Source: Actinomycetota bacterium (GTDB lineage: Bacteria; Actinomycetota; Actinomycetes; JACCUZ01). Taken from it: a stretch of 64,000 nt of DNA. The translations under genes and the position numbers were made by a program. Position 1 is the stretch's first letter. Each line of letters opens with the position of its first letter. Shown here in pieces: positions 36,206 to 44,642 of this stretch. The DNA lies in the NCBI GenBank assembly GCA_030841035.1, contig JAVEDI010000114.1:25457-89456 (forward strand), given 5' to 3'. A model generated the notes under the pieces. The model ran no database searches. It was given only the letters and a program-made list of their open reading frames with translations, and was not told where the DNA came from.

Positions 36206-36910
36206 ATGAATCGTCGTGACAACGGCCTGCAGGCCTCCTCCTACGTGCGGCTACGGGACGTCGAGACGCACGTCGTCGAGGGTCTGCTCGAGCGGTTGCG
36301 CGAGGAGGAGGTCGCGGCGTACGTCGCACCGGCCAGCGGGCGTCGAGGGCCCTACGGCGACACCGTGCTGCCCGAGAGCCCGAGCGACAGCGTGTACGTC
36401 GACGTCGAGCGCCGCGAGCACGCCCGCTCGGTGGTCGAGCGCTACCTCGCCGAGGTCAGGGACGAGCTCGCGTGGGCCGGCATCGTCGCGACGTTCGACT
36501 CGCCCATCATCGACGTGGTCCGCCGGTGGCCGGCCAGCGAGGAGGTCGACGAGCCTCGTGGCTCGATCGGGACGACCCGGGCCGACGGCGACGAGCCGGC
36601 GGCGCCGCGGGTCCTCGACTGGCCGCCTGCCCCGCCACCCGAGGTGCACCGCGCCGGGGACGAGGAGCACTTCCAACCGCCTCCCCCGCCACCGATCCCG
36701 GTGCCGGACACCCTCGGCCGCTTCGCATGGACCGCTGTGCTCGGCGGCCCGTTGTTCCTGCTCGTCGCCACGCTCGCGGGCCTCGACGCGTCCGGCTGGC
36801 CAGGATTGCTCGCGCTCGGCGCCTTCATGGGAGGCTTCGTGACGCTCGTCGCTCGGATGAAGGACCGTCCACCGAGCGACCTGGGCGACGACGACGGGGC
36901 GGTCGTCTAG
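36206..36910 (+). CDS. Conserved hypothetical membrane protein with proline-rich linker
   Basis: 234 residues. The first 110 residues are soluble and mixed alpha/beta (SSYVRLRDVETHVVEGLLER; VYVDVERREHARSVVERYL). A proline-rich linker (FQPPPPPPIPVP) is followed by two membrane helices near the C-terminus (WTAVLGGPLFLLVATLAG; LLALGAFMGGFVTLVA) and an acidic tail. The soluble part resembles a small putative signal-transducing or DUF2007-like fold, but I do not recognise the family. It starts 8 bases after the esterase stop. Confidence 0.7.
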   Translation: MNRRDNGLQASSYVRLRDVETHVVEGLLERLREEEVAAYVAPASGRRGPYGDTVLPESPSDSVYVDVERREHARSVVERYLAEVRDELAWAGIVATFDSPIIDVVRRWPASEEVDEPRGSIGTTRADGDEPAAPRVLDWPPAPPPEVHRAGDEEHFQPPPPPPIPVPDTLGRFAWTAVLGGPLFLLVATLAGLDASGWPGLLALGAFMGGFVTLVARMKDRPPSDLGDDDGAVV

Positions 36911-36939
36911 GAGTTCCCGTCGAACCGGAGGGCAACTGC

Positions 36940-38187
36940 GTGACCAGCGAGACCGTCGAGGTACACGGCCACCTGATCGACTCGGGAGTGTTGTCGCGGG
37001 TTCTCGACGACATCCTCGAGTACGGCGGCGACTACACGATCGACCGTTTCGACGTCGGCAAGACGCCGGTGGACGAATCGTGGGCCGTGCTGACGGTGAA
37101 GGCCGAGGACCCCGACGACCTGGCCCGGCTGGTGATGCGGCTGCAGACCCACGGGGTCAACCCGACCGACCCCGGCGAGGCGACGCTGCGCGAGGTCGAG
37201 ACCGACGGAGTCTTCCCGGACGACTTCTACTCGACGACCAACCTCGAGACGGTCGTCCGGCTGGGCGGTCAATGGGTGCCGGTGGAGCACCCCGAGATGG
37301 ACTGCGGCATCGTCGTGACCGGTGACCGGGCTCGCACGATCGCGGTCAGCGACGTACGTCGCGGCGACCAGGTCGTGTGCGGCGCCAGCGGCGTGAAGGT
37401 GGTGCCGCTCCCGGCGATCGACCGCAGCGCGGGCGGCTTCGAGTTCATGAACTCGCAGGTCTCCTCCGAGAAGCCACAGGCGCTGCTCGTGCGCCAGATC
37501 GCCCAGCAGATGCGCGACGTCAAGGCGGAGGGCCGCAAGATCCTCTGGGTGGGAGGGCCGGCCGTCGTGCACACCGGTGCCGCACCGGCCATGGTGGCGC
37601 TGATCGAGGCGGGCTACGTCGACGTGCTGTTCGCCGGCAACGCCCTCGCCACCCACGACATCGAAGCGTCACTGTTCGGCACGTCCCTCGGTGTCGACCT
37701 GATGCAGGGACGCGGTGTCGAGCACGGGCACGAGCATCACATCCGCGCGATCAACCAGATCCGCAAGGCCGGCTCGATCGCCGCAGCCGTCGAGTCCGGT
37801 CTGCTCACCGGTGGTGTCATGCATTCGCTGGTGCGCCACGGCAAGCACTTCGTGCTCGTGGGATCGGTGCGCGACGACGGACCGCTGCCCGACGTCTACA
37901 CCGACGTGATCGAGGGCCAACGCGCGATGCGCGCCGGGCTTGCCGACGTGGGCTTCGCCATCATGGTCGCGACCATGCTGCACTCGGTGGCGACCGGCAA
38001 CATCCTGCCTGCCTCGATCCCGCTCGTCTGCGTCGACATCAACCCGGCGACCGTCACCAAGCTGGCCGACCGCGGCTCCGCCCAGGCGCGGGGCATCGTC
38101 ACGGACATCGGCCTGTTCCTCGAGCAGCTCGCCTCGGAGCTGGTGCCCGACTACCGCGCCGGTGAGCGACCTGGGGACGACGCCTGA
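36940..38187 (+). CDS. TIGR00300/LOR-SDH family protein, ornithine cyclodeaminase-like
   Basis: 415 residues from a GTG following a CCGGAGGG. The N-terminal LOR/SDH domain (VEVHGHLIDSGVLSRVLDDI; GGDYTIDRFDVG) is joined to a Rossmann-like domain (ILWVGGPAVVHTGAAPAMVA; DVLFAGNALATHDIEASLFG; RGVEHGHEHHIRAINQIRKA). This architecture is that of TIGR00300 proteins, some of which are ornithine cyclodeaminases (ornithine to proline plus ammonia) and which form the C-terminal half of cyanobacterial ArgZ/AgrE. No arginine dihydrolase half is present. The reaction here is inferred. Confidence 0.82.
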   Translation: MTSETVEVHGHLIDSGVLSRVLDDILEYGGDYTIDRFDVGKTPVDESWAVLTVKAEDPDDLARLVMRLQTHGVNPTDPGEATLREVETDGVFPDDFYSTTNLETVVRLGGQWVPVEHPEMDCGIVVTGDRARTIAVSDVRRGDQVVCGASGVKVVPLPAIDRSAGGFEFMNSQVSSEKPQALLVRQIAQQMRDVKAEGRKILWVGGPAVVHTGAAPAMVALIEAGYVDVLFAGNALATHDIEASLFGTSLGVDLMQGRGVEHGHEHHIRAINQIRKAGSIAAAVESGLLTGGVMHSLVRHGKHFVLVGSVRDDGPLPDVYTDVIEGQRAMRAGLADVGFAIMVATMLHSVATGNILPASIPLVCVDINPATVTKLADRGSAQARGIVTDIGLFLEQLASELVPDYRAGERPGDDA

Positions 38188-38882
38188 GGGGCGGTCACGG
38201 GCACGCGCACGACGGCGAGCAGCGGCCGGTGGTCGCTGGCGCGCCCGACCGCCGGGTGGTCGACGACGTGATGCTCCACGACCTGTACGCCGCCGGTGGC
38301 CAGGATCCCGTCGATGCGCTTGTGCGGCGCACCGGCCGGGAAGGTCGGCCCGCAGTCGGGATCGAGGTCGGCCAGACCAGACCCGTGCAGCGCCTGCCAG
38401 GTCGGACCGTCCGGCTGCTCGTTGAGGTCGCCCGCGGCCAGACGGTACGGCGTGTCGTAGGAGTCGAGGATCTCCCGCACGCGGGCGCCGTGCCCGGCCC
38501 GCGCCTCGGCGGCCAGCGGCAGATGGATGCTCGCGACGGCGAGGCGGGCTCCGGACCTGCTGATCAGCGCCGAGGCGACACCGCGGTCGGGCCAGCCGAA
38601 CTGACGCGACAGGGCGACCTCGCGCGGGTCGTCGACGTCGACGCGCAGGTGCGCGAACAGCGCCGTGCCGCCGGCCGTGCCGCCACCGGCGACGTACAGC
38701 ACGCCCCAGTCGCGGGCGAGGGCTGCACACGTGGCCCGCCACCGGAGGTACTTCGGCGCCTCCTGCACGCAGACCACGTCAGGATCGGTAGCGCGCACGA
38801 CCTCGGTGAGCGCGGTGCGGTCGTCGCGCAGCCCGCGGACGTTGTAGGACAGGATTCGCAGCGCAACCGTGGGGCCATTCAT
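38151..38882 (-). CDS. Endonuclease/exonuclease/phosphatase family protein
   Basis: 243 residues. LRILSYNVRGLRDD, VVCVQEAPKYLRWR (catalytic Glu), IHLPL, AAGDLNEQPDG and the final GRASDHRPLLAVV are the EEP-fold metal and catalytic motifs. No signal peptide is seen, so it is probably cytoplasmic; DNA or phosphoester substrates are possible. The start has TAGGCT 7 bases upstream. The 3' end overlaps the LOR/SDH gene by 37 bases. Confidence 0.88.
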   Translation of the reverse strand: MNGPTVALRILSYNVRGLRDDRTALTEVVRATDPDVVCVQEAPKYLRWRATCAALARDWGVLYVAGGGTAGGTALFAHLRVDVDDPREVALSRQFGWPDRGVASALISRSGARLAVASIHLPLAAEARAGHGARVREILDSYDTPYRLAAGDLNEQPDGPTWQALHGSGLADLDPDCGPTFPAGAPHKRIDGILATGGVQVVEHHVVDHPAVGRASDHRPLLAVVRVPVTAPQASSPGRSPAR

Positions 38883-38889
38883 GCCGGCC

Positions 38890-38895
38890 AGCCTA
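38890..38895 (-). promoter_or_regulatory. -10 hexamer TAGGCT, leaderless start of the EEP-family gene
   Basis: On the reverse strand TAGGCT is followed by 7 bases and the ATG at 38882. Confidence 0.5.
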
Positions 38896-38913
38896 GGGAG
38901 ACCGGCCGGACGC

Positions 38914-40143
38914 TCAGCGCACCAGCCCGAGATCAGGTCGCCCGACCTGCGGCACGGCGGTGCCCTCGGACGTCACGGCCACGGAGCCCGCCGTGGCTGT
39001 CAGCCGCTTGACCACCAGCGACCCGAGGACAGCGGTCGTGCCGGGTGAGGACAACTGGCTGTCGCCCGCGTAGACGTCACCCACGAGGGTCAGACCCGCC
39101 CCCGCCTCGACGTCGAGCGGGACGGAGCCCTGGGCGAACAGGACCACGTCTGCGGCCGATGCCGGGCCGGTCACGGACATGGACCCTCCCGTCGCGACGG
39201 TGAGGCCGCTGTCGTGACGGAACACCAGCGTCACGCCGTCTCCCACCAGGACACCACCGGCGCGGACGTCGACGTCGCCGTCGAACGCGTAGGTGCCGGG
39301 CGTCAACCGACACGGACCCGTGACAGTGAGTCCGTCCGCGTAGGTCCCCGGCAGCAGCTCGACGTCGTCCTTGCACCCGCGCACGTCCGGTTCGGCGTCG
39401 TCAGGCGTGGGGACCGGCTTCGCGCCGAACGGGTCGAGGACGGGCTGACCGGTGACGACAGGACGCTTGTTGAAGCCGACCACGGAGTCCGGCTCCTCGG
39501 TCAGGAAGATGCCACCGGGATCCACCGTGATGGCTCCTGGCGTTGCATCGCCCCGGGTCGCATAGAGCGAGCCGTGACCGGTCACGGTGATCGCCCCGCC
39601 GTCTGCCTCCACGGTGTCGAGGACGCACAAGGCGCACGGAGCCGCCGTCGTCGGGATGACTCCCGCCACCGTCGATGCGCTGATCGTGAGACCCCGATAG
39701 CCGAGCGCACCACCGAGGAAGCTCCCGCTGTCGCGCGGCGGGAGGGCGACGAACACCAAGGAGGGCCGCGTCTGCCCGGGCTGTGTCCCGTACTGGATGC
39801 ACGACGTGCCGGAGCGGCGCTGCCGCCACGTGACATTGCTCAGGTTGCCGTCCTGCGGCGGCACGGCGGTGCAGCTGGACCAGGCTGCAGCCGCGGTGTC
39901 GAAGTTGAGCCGGACCGAGTCCTTCGCGGACTGGGTTGCCCGGGTGCAGCGAAACCTCGTGCAGCTCTGCAGGTCGGAAACGGCGGCCAGGGAGGCCGCG
40001 TCGGCGCTGTCCACGGCCTGCTGCTTGAGCTGCCGCGCGAAGCCGAGGTCGACGACGATGGCGCCGAGACCGAACAGGACCACGGCCAGGATGGCGACCA
40101 GGATCGCGATGACACCGTCGTCGTGGTCAGCCCACCGCGTCAC
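38914..40143 (-). CDS. TadG-like pilus-associated protein with beta-solenoid-like C-terminal region
   Basis: 409 residues from a GTG overlapping the TadE stop. The N-terminal helix and following segment (VVLFGLGAIVVDLGFARQLK, then AVDSADAASLAAVSDLQ) are the Tad-domain opening of TadG. The remaining 300 residues are rich in Gly, Val, Thr and Asp, with repeating short strands such as GGVLVGDGVTLVFRHDSG and GSMSVTG, suggesting a beta-helix-like surface domain. Probably exported and tied to the pilus or envelope. The main Tad locus lies 9 kb away. Confidence 0.75.
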   Translation of the reverse strand: MTRWADHDDGVIAILVAILAVVLFGLGAIVVDLGFARQLKQQAVDSADAASLAAVSDLQSCTRFRCTRATQSAKDSVRLNFDTAAAAWSSCTAVPPQDGNLSNVTWRQRRSGTSCIQYGTQPGQTRPSLVFVALPPRDSGSFLGGALGYRGLTISASTVAGVIPTTAAPCALCVLDTVEADGGAITVTGHGSLYATRGDATPGAITVDPGGIFLTEEPDSVVGFNKRPVVTGQPVLDPFGAKPVPTPDDAEPDVRGCKDDVELLPGTYADGLTVTGPCRLTPGTYAFDGDVDVRAGGVLVGDGVTLVFRHDSGLTVATGGSMSVTGPASAADVVLFAQGSVPLDVEAGAGLTLVGDVYAGDSQLSSPGTTAVLGSLVVKRLTATAGSVAVTSEGTAVPQVGRPDLGLVR

Positions 40144-40640
40144 GTGCAGAAGCCCCAGCCGCCGGGCGGAAGCGGGTCGTTGTCCCACGAGTTCTCCGCC
40201 GTCGTGTCGGGCTCCTGCTCGATCCGCATGGAGATGCTGGCGCGCGTGGTGTCGCCGTCGGGCAAGGGGACGTAGCCGGTGACCCCGTCGACCTTCACGA
40301 CCGCGCACACGAGCAGGTCGTTGCCCCGCTTCCACGCGGCAGGCAACCGGGTCACGGGGTCCACGACCCGGATCTGGACATACTTCGCACCCGCCGCCGT
40401 GGGCTGGATCCGTTGCTTGACCAGGTCCGCGAGGCAGTTCATGGTGGTGCACGTGCGTACGACGCCCTGCCGGGCGCCCTCGCGGACACCGGACCGGACC
40501 GCCAGCGCGTCGCTGAAGTACAAGCCGTAGTCGATGATCCCGAAGACGAGCAGCAGCAGGATCGGCACGACCAGGGCGAACTCGACGGCAGCGGCGCCCT
40601 CCTCGCGGTGACGCTGCCGGGTCCTGGCCGCGAGCCTCAT
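40140..40640 (-). CDS. TadE-like pseudopilin
   Basis: 166 residues. Basic leader followed by EEGAAAVEFALVVPILLLLV, the TadE signature with the prepilin-like G-A-A-A-V-E-F junction, then RSGVREGARQGVV. The C-terminal domain has two conserved cysteines in TCTTMNCL. TadE is processed and placed with TadG and the Flp pilus machinery. It overlaps the glucokinase stop by four bases (ATGA) and the tadG start (GTGA), so it is translated with glk. Confidence 0.85.
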   Translation of the reverse strand: MRLAARTRQRHREEGAAAVEFALVVPILLLLVFGIIDYGLYFSDALAVRSGVREGARQGVVRTCTTMNCLADLVKQRIQPTAAGAKYVQIRVVDPVTRLPAAWKRGNDLLVCAVVKVDGVTGYVPLPDGDTTRASISMRIEQEPDTTAENSWDNDPLPPGGWGFCT

Positions 40641-41611
40641 GTCGTGCCGGAGCGGTGCCGCGCGAGGTCAGCGGCGCCGACGAGGCCGGCGTCGTTGCCG
40701 AGCTGGGCCAGCTCGACGGTCGCGACGGGCCGGTGCCCACGGCCGGTCAACCGCTCCTCGAAGGCCTCGACCATCGGCTTGAGGAACAGGTCACCCGCCT
40801 CCGAGACACCCCCGCCGACGATGAACGTCTCCGGGTCGAGGACGGCGGCGAGGTCGGCCAGCCCCTGGCCCAGCCAGCCACCGAGAGCAGTGAACGCCGC
40901 GATGGCGACCGGGTCACCGAGCCGGGCCGCCTGGGTGACGTGCTGACCGCTGACGCCCTCCGGGGTCCCGTCGCCCAGCCGCAGCAGCACCTCGGCATCG
41001 GCGCGTGACTCGGCCGCGCGCTCCCGTGCGTCGCGCACCAGGGCGTTACCGCTGCCGTACTGCTCCCAGCAGCCGCGCTGTCCGCAGCCGCAGAGCCGGC
41101 CGTTCTCGACCATCTGGATGTGTCCGATCTCGGCTCCGATGCCGAACCCGCCCCGGAAGAGCTCGCCGCCCGCGATCACGCCGCCGCCGATGCCGGTGCC
41201 CACGGTGACGCAGACGAGGAAGTCCTCCTGGCGTCCCGCGCCGAAACGATACTCGCCCCAGGCAGCCGCGTTGGCGTCATTCTCCACGACGACCGGCAGC
41301 TCGAGCCGCTCGCTGAGGTCGTCCCGCAGCGGGAGGTGCTGCCACCGCAGGTTGGGCGCGAAGTAGACCGTGGAGCGAGCGCGGTCGACGAACCCCGCGA
41401 CGCCGATGCCGACGGCCTCGACCTGGTGCCCGACGTGCAGCCGGCCGACCACGGCAGCAATGGCGTCCTCGACCGCCAAGGCGTCGTGCGCGGGTGTGTC
41501 GACGCGGTCGTGGGCAAGGATCGCGCCGGTCGCGTCGACCACCCCGGCGGCCACCTTGGTGCCCCCGACGTCGACGCCGATGGTCAGGCTCGTCGTGGCG
41601 TCCACGGTCAC
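40637..41611 (-). CDS. glk: ROK-family glucokinase
   Basis: 324 residues. ATP-binding LTIGVDVGGTKVAAGVVD, VVENDANAAAWGEYRFGAG, VTVGTGIGGGVIAGGELFRG, the ROK zinc motif GHIQMVENGRLCGCGQRGCW and GLADLAAVLDPETFIVGGGV match GlkA of actinobacteria. It phosphorylates glucose and in Streptomyces also takes part in carbon catabolite control. Unusually it is followed without a gap by tadE and tadG. The upstream DUF5304-like gene overlaps its start. Confidence 0.93.
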   Translation of the reverse strand: MTVDATTSLTIGVDVGGTKVAAGVVDATGAILAHDRVDTPAHDALAVEDAIAAVVGRLHVGHQVEAVGIGVAGFVDRARSTVYFAPNLRWQHLPLRDDLSERLELPVVVENDANAAAWGEYRFGAGRQEDFLVCVTVGTGIGGGVIAGGELFRGGFGIGAEIGHIQMVENGRLCGCGQRGCWEQYGSGNALVRDARERAAESRADAEVLLRLGDGTPEGVSGQHVTQAARLGDPVAIAAFTALGGWLGQGLADLAAVLDPETFIVGGGVSEAGDLFLKPMVEAFEERLTGRGHRPVATVELAQLGNDAGLVGAADLARHRSGTT

Positions 41612-41973
41612 GTCGCTCCGCCCAGGTCGATGTGCTCGACGCCGCCGCGCCGAGCGCCCGGGGGGTCCGCGTGGGCCGCGTGGACCGGGCCCTCACCGAG
41701 CAGCTCGCGCAGCGCGGCGAGCGCCGACGTCGCGGCATCGCAGAGGTGCTCGAACACCTCCGGCCGCGCACCCCTCGTCAGGCGCAGCGCCTGGCAGACC
41801 GGGCAGATCCGGCACTCGGCGCCGTCCTGCGACGGCTGCGTCGCCGCCGCCCACACGTCCTGGGCAGCCCCGCTCCGGCCGCGCCACTCCCCCAACCACT
41901 CGTGCACGGCCTCGGCGAGCCTGCTCGCCTCCTCGCCGAGCGACCCGTGCGCCTCGTGTGCCTGCTCGCTCAC
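41608..41973 (-). CDS. DUF5304-like protein with CxxC motif
   Basis: 121 residues from a GTG that overlaps the ArsA stop (GTGA); an ATG at 41985 gives four more residues. A helical N-terminus leads to AECRICPVCQALRLTRGARP, a Cys-x2-Cys-x2-Cys cluster, then EVFEHLCDAATSALAALREL. This looks like the DUF5304 family found beside ArsA-type ATPases in actinobacteria. Position matches mycobacterial Rv2183c. It may bind metal. Function unknown. Confidence 0.7.
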   Translation of the reverse strand: MSEQAHEAHGSLGEEASRLAEAVHEWLGEWRGRSGAAQDVWAAATQPSQDGAECRICPVCQALRLTRGARPEVFEHLCDAATSALAALRELLGEGPVHAAHADPPGARRGGVEHIDLGGAT

Positions 41974-43151
41974 AGCGCCCTCCACTGGTCGGGATCGGGC
42001 GCGAACCGCACGCGGATGCGCCCGTCGCGCAGCGCGGCGCCGGCCACCGTGCAGCGGCGCAGCGCGCTCGGCAGCGCGAGCACTCGACGGTGGGCGCCCA
42101 CCGTGATGATGAGCTCGTCGCCGGAGCGCGCGAGACCGGTCTCCTCGTGCGTCGCCAGCGGCAGGGCGAGCGACAGGACGAACTCGTCGCCCGAGCGCTC
42201 GACCCGCATCGCATCCTCGCCCGCCAGCACGGCGAGCGGGTCGGTGTCGCCGTACGTCGCCTGCGCGAGCGCGGCGAGCGCGGCTGCCCCCACCGGCTCG
42301 GACGCACAGTAGGGCATGCGGTGCACCGGCAGCGGGCCGAACGAGCTCGACACAGCCGCCAGCTGGGCAGCCTGCGCGCGGACCCAGCCCTCTCGCCAGG
42401 CATCACCACCCGCGGGAAAGACCCGGTTGGCGACGACACCGTCGACGCGGTAGCCGTAGAGGGACAGGGAGGTGAGGGTCCGGCGGGCCTCGGCCACCAC
42501 GACCGACTCGGGGGTGAGGACCAACCGGAGCGAGGCGTCGGGACCGGTCATGACGTCGCGCACCTCGCGCAGCTGGGCGTGCAACCGCTCGACGGCGGCG
42601 AAGACGTGGTCGCGCGGCATCGGCACTCCTGCCGCGCGACCCAGCACCGGCCGCAGCGAGCGCACCACCCGACGTTGCAGCGGTAGCACCCGGTCCATGT
42701 ACCAGCCCAGCGCGTCGGGCAGCGCCAGCAGCCGCAACGTCTCGGCCGTGGGGGCGCAGTCGACCACGACGAGGTCCCATCGCCCGGACCGCGCCTGAGC
42801 GCGCACCTCCAGCAGAGCCAGAACTTCCTCGGCCCCGGGCAGCACCGTGAGCTCCTCGGCCTCGATGGGGTCGACACCTGCCGAGGACAGCACGGCGAGC
42901 AGGTAGTCCTGCACCTCTCGCCAGGACCGCTCGAACCGTCGCTGTGCGTCGACCTGCTGCACGTAGAACCCGTGGCCGACCTCGGTGGGCTCGGGCCCGG
43001 CCGGCACGCCGAGAGCGTCACCGAGCGAGTGGGCCGCGTCGGTCGAGAGCACCAGCGTCTTGAGCCCGCGTCCGGCGGCGAGCGCGGCGGTGCCGGCGGC
43101 GACGGTCGTCTTGCCGACCCCGCCCTTGCCGGTGAAGAGGAGCAGGCGCAG
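41970..43151 (-). CDS. ArsA/GET3-family ATPase with predicted CTG start
   Basis: 393 residues. The opening LLLFTGKGGVGKTTVAAGTA is a deviant Walker A of the ArsA/GET3 type, followed by LVLSTDAAHSLGDALG (switch I) and VVDCAPTAETLRLLALP (switch II). The C-terminal 100 residues form a beta-rich ArsA HSP20-like domain (VGAHRRVLALPSALRR). No ATG, GTG or TTG precedes Walker A in this frame; a CTG at 43151 lies 7 bases after GGAGG and gives the family's usual M-R-x-L-L-F start. It matches mycobacterial Rv2184c. Role probably in protein targeting or envelope traffic; client unknown. Confidence 0.88.
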   Translation of the reverse strand: MRLLLFTGKGGVGKTTVAAGTAALAAGRGLKTLVLSTDAAHSLGDALGVPAGPEPTEVGHGFYVQQVDAQRRFERSWREVQDYLLAVLSSAGVDPIEAEELTVLPGAEEVLALLEVRAQARSGRWDLVVVDCAPTAETLRLLALPDALGWYMDRVLPLQRRVVRSLRPVLGRAAGVPMPRDHVFAAVERLHAQLREVRDVMTGPDASLRLVLTPESVVVAEARRTLTSLSLYGYRVDGVVANRVFPAGGDAWREGWVRAQAAQLAAVSSSFGPLPVHRMPYCASEPVGAAALAALAQATYGDTDPLAVLAGEDAMRVERSGDEFVLSLALPLATHEETGLARSGDELIITVGAHRRVLALPSALRRCTVAGAALRDGRIRVRFAPDPDQWRAL

Positions 43152-43153
43152 GG

Positions 43154-43591
43154 CTAGGCCTCCACCCGCTTCTTGAGCTCTTTGAGAGCGGTGTCGATGA
43201 TGACCTTCTCGGCCTTGCGCTTGATCATGCCGAGCATCGGGATCTTCACGTCGACCGCGAGCTGGTAGGTCACCGTCGTGGAGCCGTCGCCGTTGTCGGT
43301 GAGCAGGTAGGCGCCGTCCATCGCCTTGAGGATCTGCTCGGCCTCGATCAGGCTCCAGCGCACCTCCTTGTCGCCCGTCCAGCTGTAGGCCAGGGTGTAC
43401 TGGTCCTTGATGGCGCCCGCGTCGAGGTTGAACCAGACCTCTTCGGCGCGGCCCTCGGCCGCCGCGCTGCGCACCTGCGTCTCCTTCACCGCCCCGGTCC
43501 ACTGGGGGTAGGAGTCGAAGTCAGCGATGACCGCCATCACCGCAGCGGGCACGGCGTCGATGCTGATGCTTGACTCGGTGCGCTCCGCCAT
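43154..43591 (-). CDS. SRPBCC/polyketide cyclase-like protein
   Basis: 145 residues: ESSISIDAVPAAVMAVIADF, then YPQWTGAVKETQV, and a long C-terminal helix (KAEKVIIDTALKELKKRVEA). This is the START-like SRPBCC fold that binds hydrophobic ligands, similar to mycobacterial Rv2185c (TB16.3) by place and strand. It lies directly upstream of the ArsA ATPase, whose predicted start follows two bases after its stop. Ligand unknown. Confidence 0.87.
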   Translation of the reverse strand: MAERTESSISIDAVPAAVMAVIADFDSYPQWTGAVKETQVRSAAAEGRAEEVWFNLDAGAIKDQYTLAYSWTGDKEVRWSLIEAEQILKAMDGAYLLTDNGDGSTTVTYQLAVDVKIPMLGMIKRKAEKVIIDTALKELKKRVEA

Positions 43592-43705
43592 CCTCGTGCC
43601 TCCCAGCAGCGGCGACTCGGCCCGTGGCGGGGCCCAGTGGTGGACTGCCGGTGAGGCTATCGCGCCGGTGATCGACTCCGGGAAGATCGGGCCGGCGGCC
43701 CGGGG

Positions 43706-44155
43706 TCAGAGCAGGGCGCCGAGGACCGTCATCAGGACGAAGAGGAGCACGCCGACGGCGGTCACGCCGGCCACGATGGCGGCCACCTTGGACCGGGGCG
43801 AGTCCAGCCGCCCGGCGAGCGGCTCGAGGCCGGAGGAGGACTGCGCCGCCAGCCGGGCGAACATGGCGTCGACGTCGACCGCGGCGAGCAGGTCCGCCTG
43901 CACGCCCGGCTCGGCGGACGGCTGCGCCGGCTCCGGGGAGCGGCGCGCGTGGCGGCCGCGGGGACGCTGTACGTCGGCCTCGGGCAGGGCAGCTGCGGCT
44001 GCCGGCTCGGGCGCCGGCTGCGGCTCGGGCTCGGGTGCCGGCTCCGGTGCCGGCTCGGGCGCCGGGCGCAGGTCGGTGTAGCACAGCGTGCACCACTCGG
44101 CGTCCTGGCCGACGTGCGCTGCGCACTGGGGACAGCGCAGGTGCTGGGAAGTCAT
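43706..44155 (-). CDS. Zinc-ribbon membrane protein with Pro-Glu-rich linker
   Basis: 149 residues. An N-terminal zinc ribbon (LRCPQCAAHV...EWCTLCYTDL, two CxxC pairs) is followed by a repeating PAPEPAPE linker, a helical region (VDVDAMFARLAAQSS) and a C-terminal membrane helix (VAAIVAGVTAVGVLLFVLMT). The cytoplasmic ribbon would be tethered to the membrane. I do not recognise a named family. The ATG at 44155 is preferred over 44164. Confidence 0.75.
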   Translation of the reverse strand: MTSQHLRCPQCAAHVGQDAEWCTLCYTDLRPAPEPAPEPAPEPEPQPAPEPAAAAALPEADVQRPRGRHARRSPEPAQPSAEPGVQADLLAAVDVDAMFARLAAQSSSGLEPLAGRLDSPRSKVAAIVAGVTAVGVLLFVLMTVLGALL

Positions 44156-44165
44156 GAGGCCCACG

Positions 44166-44642
44166 TCAGGTCAATTCGGCAGGTCGGTCGGCTTCCTTGA
44201 CCCCTGTCCGACGCTCTCCGCGTGCCTGCGGGACGGCGTGGACCGGGCTGCCGGGCTCGCGACCGGCCTCCAGGCGGTCCTTGAGCGCATGGACGTGCCC
44301 CTTCCACGCCCGGGTCCGCCGGTCGAGCTCGCGGCCGGGCCGCCGGCTCACCCCGCGCGGCCGGCGGCCGTCCCCCGCGACGGTGGCCCGCAGGTACCAG
44401 TGCAGGACGACGCCGTCGGCCCACGGCTCCAGCCAGATCTCCATGCTGCCGCACATGGCCCCGTCGATCCGCCAGTGCAGGCCCTGCCTCCCTCGGTCCT
44501 GCGTGACGGTCAGGCGCAGGTCCGGCCACCAGACGGCCCACGCGCCACGGTCGTGGACCTCGTCGGCGACGGTGCCGGGCGCGGCCGCGAGGAACGTGTC
44601 GTCCGCCACGTCGACGCGCTCGTGGTGGGATCGGGATGCCAC
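44166..44642 (-). CDS. SRPBCC/polyketide cyclase-like protein
   Basis: 158 residues from a GTG at 44642, beginning SRSHHERVDVADDTFLAAAP and with AWAVWWPDLRLTV and HWRIDGAMCGSMEIWLEPW, the START-like fold. The basic C-terminus (WKGHVHALKDRLEAG) is the usual terminal helix. By place and strand it could correspond to mycobacterial Rv2185c/Rv2186c. It lies divergent from the acyl-CoA ligase. Ligand and function unknown. Confidence 0.78.
   Translation of the reverse strand: MASRSHHERVDVADDTFLAAAPGTVADEVHDRGAWAVWWPDLRLTVTQDRGRQGLHWRIDGAMCGSMEIWLEPWADGVVLHWYLRATVAGDGRRPRGVSRRPGRELDRRTRAWKGHVHALKDRLEAGREPGSPVHAVPQARGERRTGVKEADRPAELT

Noticed and set aside
43975..44070. Repetitive GC-rich stretch, considered as a possible CRISPR or tandem repeat
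   Set aside because: It simply encodes the Pro-Glu linker of the zinc-ribbon protein; there are no unique spacers.
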